A stretch of DNA of 64,000 bases, taken from contig JBIKWM010000007.1 of assembly GCA_044356305.1 (NCBI GenBank), forward strand, positions 36,559-100,558, written 5' to 3'. The stretch is from JBIKWM01 sp044356305. GTDB lineage: Bacteria; Bacteroidota; Bacteroidia; UBA10329. The translations under genes and the position numbers were made by a program. Shown in pieces: positions 16,000 to 24,670 of the stretch. Numbering within the stretch: the stretch's first letter is position 1; each line of letters starts with the position of its first letter. The notes beneath the pieces are model-generated. The model did no database searches and was not told the origin of the DNA. It saw only the letters and a list, made by a program, of their open reading frames with translations.

Positions 16000-17499
16000 A
16001 TGGAACTGGTCAACTCGGTACTGACCTGGCTGCTGCGCAAACGGTCGCATCAGCGTGAACTGTTCATTCGCTACCCGCACGATGTGCAGGCCGAATGGTT
16101 CCGCAAACTGGTGGCAACAGCACAGCACACTGAGTTCGGTGAGCGATTCGCGTTTGCTGATATTGAGACTGTTGAACAGTTCAGGCAACGCGTCCCGATC
16201 CATGAGTATGAACAGTTGGAGCCGTATGTGAACCGCATGATGCGTGGCGAGCAGAACCTCCTGTGGCCATCGGAGGTGAAGTGGTTCGCCAAATCGTCCG
16301 GTACCACATCGCACAAGAGTAAGTTCATTCCTGTAAGCGCTGAATCTTTGGATGAATGCCATTACAAGGGCGGAAAGGACATGCTGAGCATCTTCTGCTC
16401 GCTGCGACCGGACACACGCATTTTCACCGGAAAGGGCCTCAGCATAGGAGGTAGCCACAAAATGAACGAACTGGGCGGTGGCGGAAGTTGTGGAGACCTT
16501 TCAGCGGTGCTGCTCCAGAATCTGCCCGTCTGGGCGGAATTCCTACGCACGCCTGAGCTAGAGGTGGCCCTCATGGACGAATGGGAGGCCAAGATTGACC
16601 GTATGGCCCGCATCACCATGGAGCAGGATGTGACCAGCATTCAGGGGGTTCCTTCGTGGACTTTGGTACTGCTCAGGCGAATAATGGAGTTGAAGGGCAC
16701 CACCGACCTCACCCACGTATGGCCCAATCTCGAAGTGTTCTTCCATGGCGGGGTGAGCTTTGTCCCCTTCCGCGACCGGTTCAGACAAATGGTGCCATCA
16801 TCGGGCATGACCTACCTCGAGACATACAACGCCTCGGAGGGTTTCTTCGGCATTCAGGACCAATTGGGCAGCAGCGACCTTCTTCTCATGCTTGATTATG
16901 GCATCTATTATGAGTTTGAGCCGATGGACCGCTTTGGGAGCGGAGACACGGTGCAGCTTCACGAGGTGGTGCCCGGGCGCAATTATGCCCTCATCATCAG
17001 CACCAATGGCGGGCTTTGGCGGTATAGGATAGGCGACACGGTCCAGTTCACCTGTACCGACCCGTACCGCATACGCATCAGCGGGCGCACCCGGCACTAC
17101 ATCAACATGTTCGGTGAGGAGCTCATTGTGGACAATGCCGACCGGGCCATCGCCTTTGCCTGTGAGCGCACGGGCGCAACGGTATCTGACTATACGGCCT
17201 GTCCCATCGCAGCAGGGGAGGACGGGCGGGGTGGCCACCAGTGGCTCATTGAGTTCAGCCATCCGCCCCATAACATGGGCCATTTCGCTGACCTGCTCGA
17301 TACCGGTCTAAAATCAATCAACTCAGACTATGAGGCCAAGCGGTACAAGGACATGGTGCTCATGCCGCCAGAGGTCACAATGCTGCGCGAAGGGACTTTT
17401 TACAGTTGGTTGAAGATGAAAGGAAAACTGGGCGGCCAGCACAAAGTGCCCCGCCTAAGCAACGACCGCGCTGTGGTTGAAGAGGTTCTCTCGCTCTGA
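16000..17499 (+). CDS. GH3-family acyl-acid amido synthetase-like protein
   Basis: A 499-residue member of the GH3 adenylating superfamily, known in plants for conjugating amino acids to hormones; bacterial substrates are mostly unknown. Motifs seen: KSSGTTSHKSKFIPVS (ATP-binding P-loop-like), MTYLETYNASEGFFGIQ, YALIISTNGGLWRYRIGDTVQF and SGRTRHYINMFGEELIVDNAD. The start is set at ATG 16000 (MELVNSVLTW) because the earlier ATG at 15973 is inside the sppA terminator. It ends 4 bp before the convergent subtilisin gene. Confidence 0.88.
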   Translation: MELVNSVLTWLLRKRSHQRELFIRYPHDVQAEWFRKLVATAQHTEFGERFAFADIETVEQFRQRVPIHEYEQLEPYVNRMMRGEQNLLWPSEVKWFAKSSGTTSHKSKFIPVSAESLDECHYKGGKDMLSIFCSLRPDTRIFTGKGLSIGGSHKMNELGGGGSCGDLSAVLLQNLPVWAEFLRTPELEVALMDEWEAKIDRMARITMEQDVTSIQGVPSWTLVLLRRIMELKGTTDLTHVWPNLEVFFHGGVSFVPFRDRFRQMVPSSGMTYLETYNASEGFFGIQDQLGSSDLLLMLDYGIYYEFEPMDRFGSGDTVQLHEVVPGRNYALIISTNGGLWRYRIGDTVQFTCTDPYRIRISGRTRHYINMFGEELIVDNADRAIAFACERTGATVSDYTACPIAAGEDGRGGHQWLIEFSHPPHNMGHFADLLDTGLKSINSDYEAKRYKDMVLMPPEVTMLREGTFYSWLKMKGKLGGQHKVPRLSNDRAVVEEVLSL

Positions 17500-17503
17500 G
17501 GAG

Positions 17504-19099
17504 TCAGTACCCAACGGCCACGCGGGCCGATACGGTCCGGGTACCATCGGTATGGTGCACGATGTAAAGACCCGGGGCAAGACCGCTCACCGTCCTTTGC
17601 CCTCGGTCCATCTCAGCGTGCCGGGCCACTCGGCCATCGGCCATGAAAAGGGTCATCGTCCCATCAAACGGAACATTCACCCTGAAATCTCCATTGTTTG
17701 GGTTCGGGAAAATGAGCAGGTTCTCGGTCAGAGCATCATTTACCCCAATAGTTGAACATGGAATGGCACTGAGGGCGGCACCGATATCAATCAACTTACC
17801 GATCTGACCAGCATAGGTGGAGTTGGTGCCAATGTCATCAATGTTGATTGCGCTGTCCAAGAGCAGTTGGACGGATTCGAGGGCCGAAAGGCATGTGTCT
17901 TTGCTGCGGATAAGGGCCAGTGCCCCGCTCACCTGTGGCGCAGCGATGGAGGTGCCCCCGGTGGTGGAATAGACCGCATTGCCCCCCGAGGCGCCCACAG
18001 TGGCGGTGGTGTACACATTGAAACCCTGTGCGCACAGATCCACCCTGTCATTATAAGTAAAGGTGGGATTGGATCCGTTGTTGAACAGCATGGTATTGTG
18101 CACCCCGGTCACACTCACCGCATTATCGTACGAGGCGGGATAGTAGTACGCGGTGCCCGACACGTTGCCCGCAGCGGCCACCACGCAAGCATCCTTATTG
18201 ATCACGGCATAATCCACCGCATCCTGCCCGGCCTGGCTCGGATTCACGCTGCCCCACGAGCAGTTGATCACCTTGCAGCCGCGGTCGGCACAGTAGGCGA
18301 TGGCCTCCAGACCATCGGCTGTGATGATGGTACTGCTGGTGGCATCGTTGCCCACCTTGACAGGAAGGAACTTGCACTTGAAGCCCACCCCGGCAATGCC
18401 CACCCCGTTGTCGGTGGTGGCGCTGGCCACGGCAGCCACGCCTGTGCCGTGCCATTCGTTGGTGAAGAACAGGTTGTTGTCGTTACCGAAAATGTCCCAG
18501 CCGCTGAAGTTGTCCGTGAATCCGTCACTGTCATCGTCTGTGCCGTTCACCGGGTCGGCATAGTTCCGTTTCACATTGCCGGCCAGATCCGGATGGAGCA
18601 GGTCGAAACTTGTGTCGGTGATGCCGATCACCACATTGGTGTCGCCCTGGGTCTCGTCCCAGCCAGTGTAGGCATTTATTAGGGTCAGATGGTTCTGATT
18701 GGCAATGTTCGGGTCGTTGGGGGTGAGCATGGCCTCGGCCACATCGGTGGTCTCCACCCAGTCGAACAGGCCTGTGGCCGAAAGGGCCCGGGCAAGAGAT
18801 GCCACATCGTTCTGTGGGTCAATGCTCAGGCGGTAGGTGCGTGTCATATCAACCATGGGCCGTCCGCTGCGGCCCACACTTCCGGCCGTGTAGCTGGCTT
18901 GGGGATACATCCTGCGCAGGTTGAGCAGCGCATCGCCCATGACAGGCCCGAACGGCTGCCAATCCTTACCGGACTGAGCCAACGATGCGGCATGCTCCCT
19001 TTTCACTTTTAATATGATGATGCCCTGCACCGCCTCCTGGGCGTGAAGGTGAAGAGCGGAAAAGAGCACAAGGGCTGAGAGTATTGCTGACCTCATCAT
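17504..19099 (-). CDS. secreted S8 (subtilisin-like) serine protease with T9SS sorting domain
   Basis: A 531-residue exported protease. It has a signal peptide (AILSALVLFSALHLHAQ) and a propeptide-like segment, then the catalytic triad: Asp in VIGITDTSFDLLHPDL, His in EWHGTGVAAVAS, Ser in GGTSIAAPQVSGALALI. The last 80 residues are a type A C-terminal sorting domain (LIFPNPNNGDFRVNV ... APGLYIVHHTDG ... RVAV), so it should be secreted by the type IX system and attached to the surface. The start is at the paired ATGs 19099/19096; upstream codons use a weaker TTG. Confidence 0.93.
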   Translation of the reverse strand: MMRSAILSALVLFSALHLHAQEAVQGIIILKVKREHAASLAQSGKDWQPFGPVMGDALLNLRRMYPQASYTAGSVGRSGRPMVDMTRTYRLSIDPQNDVASLARALSATGLFDWVETTDVAEAMLTPNDPNIANQNHLTLINAYTGWDETQGDTNVVIGITDTSFDLLHPDLAGNVKRNYADPVNGTDDDSDGFTDNFSGWDIFGNDNNLFFTNEWHGTGVAAVASATTDNGVGIAGVGFKCKFLPVKVGNDATSSTIITADGLEAIAYCADRGCKVINCSWGSVNPSQAGQDAVDYAVINKDACVVAAAGNVSGTAYYYPASYDNAVSVTGVHNTMLFNNGSNPTFTYNDRVDLCAQGFNVYTTATVGASGGNAVYSTTGGTSIAAPQVSGALALIRSKDTCLSALESVQLLLDSAINIDDIGTNSTYAGQIGKLIDIGAALSAIPCSTIGVNDALTENLLIFPNPNNGDFRVNVPFDGTMTLFMADGRVARHAEMDRGQRTVSGLAPGLYIVHHTDGTRTVSARVAVGY

Positions 19100-19135
19100 C
19101 AGTCGGTTTGGATGTTGACACAAAGAAACGACACC

Positions 19136-19594
19136 TCAGGGTGTGTGCGGAAAAGCGGGCAAGGACGATGACCACGTCATGCCATTGCCTGACAACGAGG
19201 CACAATGCAACTGTAGGCCGTTGGTCACCGCCACATGCGTGGCCCCGATGCGGGCGTTGTAGGCCGCGGCCTGCAGCAGGGCCTCGTTACTGAGGGCCAC
19301 TGCGGGGGCCTTGCACTCGGCCAAGATGAAGGGCTTTCCATCCGTGCCATGGCACACCAGATCGGTACGGCCCGGCCTGCTGCCACGGCTGGCGGCCCGT
19401 TCGGTGGTCATGAGCGAAATGGGATGACCGAGGTCGATGTGGAGATGCAGGATAAGATGCTGCCTCACCCATTCCTCGGGCGTGAGCACCAGCCACCGTT
19501 TGCGCACTGGGTCAAATACCTCAACATCCTTCTCCCCTCGCCTCATCTGCAACGGGTGCATGGGGAAGCAGAGGGAGGGGAACCGCTGTTCCAT
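19136..19594 (-). CDS. type I restriction HsdR N-terminal-domain protein (stand-alone)
   Basis: A 152-residue protein with the PD-(D/E)xK-like HSDR_N_2 domain: FDPVRKRWLVLTPEEWVRQH, then GRTDLVCHGTDGKPFILAECKAP (Asp and Glu-x-Lys catalytic pattern) and an LLQAAAYN helix. It is a family widespread in Bacteroidota as a stand-alone housekeeping-like gene; no specificity or methylase subunit is nearby, so it is not a restriction system. The true start is probably ATG 19594, although a TTG at 19606 overlaps the valS stop. Confidence 0.8.
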   Translation of the reverse strand: MEQRFPSLCFPMHPLQMRRGEKDVEVFDPVRKRWLVLTPEEWVRQHLILHLHIDLGHPISLMTTERAASRGSRPGRTDLVCHGTDGKPFILAECKAPAVALSNEALLQAAAYNARIGATHVAVTNGLQLHCASLSGNGMTWSSSLPAFPHTP

Positions 19595-19602
19595 TTCAAG
19601 GG

Positions 19603-22263
19603 TCAAAGTGAAGCCAACTGCGCCTCCAGCGCCTTGATCTTGGCCTCGGCATCGGCCTTCTTGTTGCGCTCGGTCTCCAATACGGCCGCGGGGGCACCGC
19701 TCACAAAGCGTTCGTTGCTCAGTTTTTTGTCCACCGATGCGAGGAAGCCGCGCACATACTCCAACTCTTTGGTGAGGCGGCCGCGTTCCTCATCAGCATC
19801 GATCATGCCTGCCAACGGGATGAAGAACTCCGTGCCTTTGACAATGAACGATGCGGCCGAGGCCGGGGCCTCATCGGCCATTACGATGCCAGAAATGTTG
19901 GCCAGCTTGACCACCAATGGGGCGAAGGTGCCAATGGCCGGGCCTTTCACGTGCAGTTGCAGGGCCTCTTTGTTGCCCAACCCTTTCTCGTTGCGTACCC
20001 TGCGCACCTCCATGATCACCTGCCGTGCGAGTTCGAAACTGTCGAGCAGGGCCTTGTCGGCCGCACCTGCTCTGGGCCATGGCGCAATGATCAAACGGTC
20101 GGCACTGGTCCGTTCGGCCAGGTTGTCCCACAGTTCCTCGGTGATGAATGGCGTGAAGGGGTGCAGCACCTTGAGCAGGTCGCTGAAGAGGGCCACCGTG
20201 GCATCATACGTTACCTTGTCGATGGGCTGCTCGAATCCGGGCTTGATCATCTCGAGGTACCACGAGCAGAAATCGTCCCACACCAGTTTGTAGGTGGCCA
20301 TGAGCACCTCGTTCAATCTGAACTTGTCGTAATGCTCATTGATCACTGTCAACTGTTCATGGAAGGTGGACCTGAACCACTCCACCGCCAGCCTTGAACT
20401 TTCGGGCTGAGCAATGGTGGCATCCACCTCCCAGCCACGGATGAGGCGGAACGAGTTCCACACCTTGTTGGTGAAGTTGCGGCCCTGCTCGCACAGCTTC
20501 TCATCGAACAGAAGATCATTCCCTGCGGGCGAAGAGAGCAACATGCCCACCCGCACGCCATCGGCCCCGTACTTGGCTATCAGGTCCAGCGGGTCGGGAC
20601 TGTTGCCCAGGCTCTTGCTCATCTTGCGGCCCTGCTTGTCGCGCACAATGCCCGTGAGGTACACGTTCCTGAACGGCAGGTCGCCCCGCCACTCGTAGCC
20701 CGCCATGATCATGCGCGCAACCCAGAAGAACAGGATCTCGGGGGCCGTTATCAGGTCGTTGGTAGGGTAGTAATACCGGATGTCGGCATTGTTCGGATCC
20801 TTGAACCCATCGAAGACCGATATGGGCCATAGCCACGATGAGAACCAGGTGTCCACCACGTCCTCATCCTGCCGGATATCGCTGATTGCCAGTTGTCGAT
20901 CTTCGGTTTTCGAATGAAAGAGCGCCAGTGCCTCTTGGGCAGTCCGTGCCACCACGTAGCTGCCATCGGGTGCATACCAGGCGGGTATGCGCTGGCCCCA
21001 CCACAGTTGGCGGCTGATGCACCAATCGTGCACGTTCTCCATCCAATGGCGGTAGGTGTTGATGAACTTGGGCGGGTGGAACTGGATGTCACCGTTCAGT
21101 ACGTGCTCCAGGGCCGGGCCGCTCAGCTTTTTCATGTCCACAAACCACTGGGGCGACAGGCGCGGCTCTATCACCGCATCGGTGCGCTCGCTGTGGCCCA
21201 CCTTGTTGTTTATCTCCTCCACTTTCACAAGCACCCCGCGGGCCTCAAGCTCCTTCACCATCTTCTTGCGGGCAATGAAGCGGTCCTCGCCCACAAAGAA
21301 CTGCGCGGCCGTGCTCAGTGTGCCATCGGGATTCATGATGTCGATCACCTCCAGCTTGTGCTTCTTGCCCAGCTCGTGGTCGTTCACATCGTGCGCGGGG
21401 GTCACCTTCAGGCAGCCGGTGCCGAACTCCATGTCCACATACTCATCGGCTATGATGGGTATGGCCCTGTTCACCATGGGCACAATGGCCTTTTGGCCGA
21501 TCAGGTGTTTGTACCGCTCATCGTTCGGGTTCACGCAGATGGCCGTGTCGCCCAGAATGGTCTCCGGGCGGGTGGTGGCTATGATGACCCCTCCCTGGCC
21601 CTCCCCTGAGGGGAGTGAATGGCGCTCCGAATTGGATTCGGGGGAGGTCACCTCATACCTCACATAATATAGGTTCGACCGCGTCTCTTTGTGGTTCACC
21701 TCCTCATCGCTCACGGCTGTGAGGGCCTTGGGGTCCCAGTTCACCATGCGGGTGCCGCGGTAGATGAGGCCCTTTTCGTACAGGTCGATGAAGGTGGTGA
21801 GCACCGCCTCGCTCAGTTCGGGCTCCATGGTGAAGCGCGTGCGCTGCCAGTCGCAACTGGCGCCCAGTTTCTTCAACTGTTCCAGAATGATGCCCCCGTG
21901 CTTCTCCTTCCACACCCATGCGTGTTCGAGGAACTGCTCGCGGGTAAGGCTCTTCTTGTCGATGCCCTCGGCCGCCAGCTTCTGCACCACCTTGGCCTCG
22001 GTGGCTATGCTGGCGTGGTCGGTGCCGGGTACCCAGCAGGCATTTTTGCCCAGCATGCGGGCCCTGCGCACCAGCACATCCTGTATGGTGTTGTTGAGCA
22101 TGTGGCCCATGTGCAGCACCCCGGTCACATTGGGCGGGGGTATCACAATGGTGTATGCCTCGCGCCCATCGGGTTCGGAGTGGAAATACCCCTCCTGCAT
22201 CCAGTAGGCATACCACTTGTCCTCGGTGCTGGCGGGGTCGTAGGTCTTGGCGAGTTCGCTCAT
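19603..22263 (-). CDS. valS: valyl-tRNA synthetase
   Basis: An 886-residue class I synthetase. PPPNVTGVLHMGHMLNNT carries the HIGH-type motif, WVPGTDHASIATEAKV and WDPKALTAVSDEEV are typical of ValRS, the editing domain has IIATTRPETILGDTAICVNP, and GRKMSKSLGNSPDP is the KMSKS loop. The C-terminus is the usual coiled arm (RLTKELEYVRGFLASVDKKL). The start at 22263 follows a promoter at 22290-22317. Just before the ATTRPE motif is an in-frame insertion (about 15 residues, SPESNSERHSLPSGEGQGG) whose DNA contains a palindrome; see the separate repeat entry. Confidence 0.96.
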   Translation of the reverse strand: MSELAKTYDPASTEDKWYAYWMQEGYFHSEPDGREAYTIVIPPPNVTGVLHMGHMLNNTIQDVLVRRARMLGKNACWVPGTDHASIATEAKVVQKLAAEGIDKKSLTREQFLEHAWVWKEKHGGIILEQLKKLGASCDWQRTRFTMEPELSEAVLTTFIDLYEKGLIYRGTRMVNWDPKALTAVSDEEVNHKETRSNLYYVRYEVTSPESNSERHSLPSGEGQGGVIIATTRPETILGDTAICVNPNDERYKHLIGQKAIVPMVNRAIPIIADEYVDMEFGTGCLKVTPAHDVNDHELGKKHKLEVIDIMNPDGTLSTAAQFFVGEDRFIARKKMVKELEARGVLVKVEEINNKVGHSERTDAVIEPRLSPQWFVDMKKLSGPALEHVLNGDIQFHPPKFINTYRHWMENVHDWCISRQLWWGQRIPAWYAPDGSYVVARTAQEALALFHSKTEDRQLAISDIRQDEDVVDTWFSSWLWPISVFDGFKDPNNADIRYYYPTNDLITAPEILFFWVARMIMAGYEWRGDLPFRNVYLTGIVRDKQGRKMSKSLGNSPDPLDLIAKYGADGVRVGMLLSSPAGNDLLFDEKLCEQGRNFTNKVWNSFRLIRGWEVDATIAQPESSRLAVEWFRSTFHEQLTVINEHYDKFRLNEVLMATYKLVWDDFCSWYLEMIKPGFEQPIDKVTYDATVALFSDLLKVLHPFTPFITEELWDNLAERTSADRLIIAPWPRAGAADKALLDSFELARQVIMEVRRVRNEKGLGNKEALQLHVKGPAIGTFAPLVVKLANISGIVMADEAPASAASFIVKGTEFFIPLAGMIDADEERGRLTKELEYVRGFLASVDKKLSNERFVSGAPAAVLETERNKKADAEAKIKALEAQLASL
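21586..21650. repeat. palindrome-containing in-frame insertion within valS
   Basis: The core ctcccc-tga-ggggag (21601-21615) is a perfect 6-bp-arm palindrome embedded in valS, encoding SLPSGEGQ on the minus strand. The surrounding residues are Ser/Gly/Glu-rich and unlike the rest of the enzyme, at a place where related ValRS proteins have a short loop. This looks like a small mobile palindromic element captured in coding sequence. Confidence 0.5.
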
Positions 22264-22289
22264 CGGGCCATGCGTTTTTTTGAAGGGCG

Positions 22290-22317
22290 CGAAGGTAAAG
22301 GCCATGCCGTAGGCCAA
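22290..22317 (-). promoter_or_regulatory. valS promoter (TTG-N17-TACCTTCG)
   Basis: On the minus strand TTG (22317-22315), 17 bp, then TACCTTCG (22297-22290), 26 bp before the chosen ATG. The same -7 octamer and flanks precede pruA, suggesting TAnnTTYG is the local consensus. Confidence 0.65.
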
Positions 22318-22387
22318 TGACAGAAACAGAATGCCCCGCTCAGGGGGGGAGGGGCGAACGATCAGCTGTGGGGGCTGCTGAACGGTC

Positions 22388-22447
22388 TTTAGCCCGCGGT
22401 TGCAAACCGCTCCGCTTCAATACCGACCAAGTGATCCTGCGGAACAG
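22388..22447. repeat. dispersed REP-like hairpin element, copy A
   Basis: About 60 bases that match 59158-59217 in the same orientation with only a few differences (shared ends tttagcccgcggt and cgaccaagtgatcctgcgg). The core gcggtt-gca-aaccgc is a hairpin. Between the copies the stem changes in a pairing-preserving way (T-A here, C-G in the other copy). The element lies upstream of valS in an otherwise featureless gap (22264-22485). Confidence 0.8.
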
Positions 22448-22485
22448 GTGTGCGGGCTGCGAACACTTAGGGGGGCGAGGGAATG

Positions 22486-22674
22486 CTAGTTAGGACGGGT
22501 AAATTTGTTGTATAGCCAAATAATTCCAATAACTGGTAATGTAACTGGTGGAAATAAAAAGGTGATGAAAATTATAATTTTCTGCGTCTTCGAAAAGAAT
22601 GATGAATTCCAAACAGTGTGTCCAACTGCTGCCACCAAACCGATTATGAGACCAACCAAAATTCGTGAATCCAT
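22486..22674 (-). CDS. small two-helix membrane protein
   Basis: A 62-residue frame in AT-rich sequence. Two hydrophobic segments (ILVGLIIGLVAAVGHTVW and IIIFITFLFPPVTLPVIGIIWLY) and a short basic tail are seen. No family recognised. The base composition matches the neighbouring DUF1566-like gene and differs from the rest of the window, so the two may have arrived together. Confidence 0.5.
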   Translation of the reverse strand: MDSRILVGLIIGLVAAVGHTVWNSSFFSKTQKIIIFITFLFPPVTLPVIGIIWLYNKFTRPN

Positions 22675-22769
22675 GGTTATTCAATGATTATTGTGATTTT
22701 TGAATGATTTAATGACTGAATTATGAACGGTATACGAATTATTGAATTATAGCCAAAATACATTTTGCA

Positions 22770-23510
22770 TCAAAATTTTCTGATTGGATATACATGATAT
22801 TTATGATGTTTGTTATAGAGTTTTCTCATTCCAGAATAATGAAAATCTCGTATTAAAAGGCAGTCATTGCTATTTACATGTTCGGTGGAGCTGCAATATG
22901 ATACATGCGGCATTTTACTCCCGTTCACAGGATCGAGAAAGGGCACCTTATTCTTGTTCATCTGTAATTTTTCCAATTCTCCAATTGAGGGTAAATACCA
23001 ATCCTTATAGCCACCCTCGTTGTAATTTGCGCATTGATGTGCTGCACTGCCTTCCTTTCCCAACTTTAATATCACCTCGGTGTTATGCTCCCCATCATGT
23101 GCTGAGTTTGCCCCAATTTTTTTGTGGGCCTTACCCCATAAATAGACCCCAGGTAGTTCCTTAGGGGCTGCTATAAGCCCATGAACTCCAGTTTCATCGA
23201 GATAAAAAATATATCCTCCCTGATAGTATTGACCAAGGGAAAGCTGTTGAGATAATCCCGTTGAGTATTCATGCCTTGTATTGTTGTTAAATCCTATAAA
23301 AAGTAAATCAGAATTAGAAACAACGATATTTGGACCGTTCAAATTGTTGAAAAGTTTAAAAGTTGTTTCTTTTGTGCCGATGGTTTCTATTCGCACTAAT
23401 TTACTTCCTCCTGACTTAAAATACAAAGTATCCTGACCATTGGCAATTGAAGTGAACGAAAGAAAAATAGCGCTGATAAACCAGGTGTTTTTTTTAGCGT
23501 AGTTACACAT
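22770..23510 (-). CDS. secreted DUF1566 (Lcl C-terminal-like) protein
   Basis: A 246-residue protein with an N-terminal signal peptide (WFISAIFLSFTSIANGQ), an unassigned N-terminal domain of about 80 residues (DTLYFKSGGSKLVRIETIG ...), and a C-terminal DUF1566-type domain: YQGGYIFYLDETGVHGLIAA, then YKDWYLPSIGELEKLQ, then YCSSTE and a final YPIRKF. That domain occurs in surface and secreted proteins; function is unknown. The gene is strongly AT-rich compared with its surroundings, a sign of transfer. Confidence 0.75.
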   Translation of the reverse strand: MCNYAKKNTWFISAIFLSFTSIANGQDTLYFKSGGSKLVRIETIGTKETTFKLFNNLNGPNIVVSNSDLLFIGFNNNTRHEYSTGLSQQLSLGQYYQGGYIFYLDETGVHGLIAAPKELPGVYLWGKAHKKIGANSAHDGEHNTEVILKLGKEGSAAHQCANYNEGGYKDWYLPSIGELEKLQMNKNKVPFLDPVNGSKMPHVSYCSSTEHVNSNDCLLIRDFHYSGMRKLYNKHHKYHVYPIRKF

Positions 23511-23576
23511 GTCAAAATCTAATAGGTGCCGCCTACTCTCTCCCAGCTTTTCGGCTTCCGCTGTTTTGGTATTGAG

Positions 23577-23608
23577 GTCCTGACAGGTTTTTCCAAACCT
23601 GTCAGGAC
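23577..23608. repeat. perfect 14-bp-stem hairpin (cctgacagg type)
   Basis: gtcctgacaggttt and aaacctgtcaggac form a perfect 14-bp stem around a ttcc loop. It lies between the AT-rich gene and the Fn3 gene, both on the minus strand. I recall near-identical palindromes as intergenic repeats in other Bacteroidota. With no T run it is more likely a dispersed element than a plain terminator. Confidence 0.8.
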
Positions 23609-23621
23609 TCGCTCTTTCGGT

Positions 23622-24239
23622 TTATTGCACTCCGTTCACCGGTTCGCTCCATGGGCCGGGGCCGGAGGCGTTCACACCGCGCACGCGGTAGAAGTAGCGG
23701 TTGCCGCTGATCACATCATCATCGACAAACGTGAGTTTCTTGGTGGTGCGCAGGAAGGGGTAGGGCGGTTGCAGCACGGTGCCCCCGTTGGCGGCCAACA
23801 TGCCGCGCTCCACCTCAAAGTGGTCCACATCCGGCAGGCTCTGCAACTTGATCTTGAACCCGATGCCATCGTCATCAATGGCCAGGGCGGCTATCACAGC
23901 CTTGCCGGGCACCGGCCTTGGCGCACCCGGTCCGGCAGGCACTTTAATGTTGTATTCGGTGAGTTTGCCGGGGTTGGTGGCGTGTATGGCTATGGCGCGC
24001 TTCTCCACCACATCGGCCTCATCGTGGCGCGAGGCTGCCAGCGCACGGGCCTCGGCCTGTTTCTGTTTCAGGGCATCCTCAAGCTGCTCCAACTGAGTAT
24101 CGATAGTAGTCAGCTTGTCCATCTCGGCCTGCATGGTGACAGGGGTGTCGGGCATGGCGGCCCAATCGGCCGCATTGAGGGTTATCCCGTTCTTCAGCCC
24201 GCTGAAGCGGTCGTGCACGACTTGAAGGTACTTTTTCAT
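23622..24239 (-). CDS. fibronectin type III domain protein with helical N-terminus
   Basis: A 205-residue protein without a signal peptide. Residues about 1-90 are charged and helical with a coiled-coil segment (TIDTQLEQLEDALKQKQAEA). Residues about 115-203 form an Fn3-like domain (GFKIKLQSLPDVDHFEVERG ... FVDDDVISGNRYFYRVRGVN ... GPGPWSEPVNGV). I recall this architecture as a poorly characterised small-protein family in Bacteroidota. Its start lies about 50 bp downstream of the second 21-bp-period array, so array and gene may be one functional unit. Confidence 0.65.
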   Translation of the reverse strand: MKKYLQVVHDRFSGLKNGITLNAADWAAMPDTPVTMQAEMDKLTTIDTQLEQLEDALKQKQAEARALAASRHDEADVVEKRAIAIHATNPGKLTEYNIKVPAGPGAPRPVPGKAVIAALAIDDDGIGFKIKLQSLPDVDHFEVERGMLAANGGTVLQPPYPFLRTTKKLTFVDDDVISGNRYFYRVRGVNASGPGPWSEPVNGVQ

Positions 24240-24290
24240 GGATTTCTTTATTAGTGGTTGATATTCAAATGATTAACACTTTCAGGGAGT

Positions 24291-24521
24291 AAATGATGCG
24301 CCTATTTTCGCCCAAAATGTGCGTGTGATCGGCAAAAACATGCGTGTTTCTGGGAAAAATGTGCGCGTGATCGGCAAGAACATGCCCGTGATCGGCAAGC
24401 ATGTGCATGTAGCTGGCAAAAGCACGCACGGATTCGGCAAAAGCGCGCGGAAACTCATCAGGAACATGCGCCATTCCGGCAAGTACGTCCACATTTCTGC
24501 CAGCGAATCGGGCTGTGACGG
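24291..24521 (-). repeat. 21-bp-period tandem array 2
   Basis: Eleven contiguous 21-base units with consensus caaaaacatgcgtgtgatcgg (+ strand), more diverged than array 1 but never out of step. On the minus strand, the strand of the Fn3 gene it precedes, it reads without stops as heptads such as FLPITRT, FFPETRM, CLPITGM. The nucleotide sequence is unrelated to array 1 beyond a TGCC-AT core on the gene-sense strand. Confidence 0.93.
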
Positions 24522-24670
24522 GAGTCGGTCTGAAAAAGTAACTGGCCTTGATCTGGCACTCCCCTGCCCTGTCACTGGGGGGACTCAGGCACATAAAGAG
24601 GTGCTCCTCAGCCCGTTTCATGCCCCCAATACTAACGAAAAATCAAACACCCTTAATTGGGATGAAAAAA

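Noticed and set aside
19548..19585. Second copy of the valS palindrome in the HsdR_N gene
   Set aside because: Only short C-rich similarity (tctcccctcg); no matching inverted arm.
19136..19594. Type I restriction system
   Set aside because: Only a single HSDR_N domain is present; no helicase, specificity or methylase genes are nearby.
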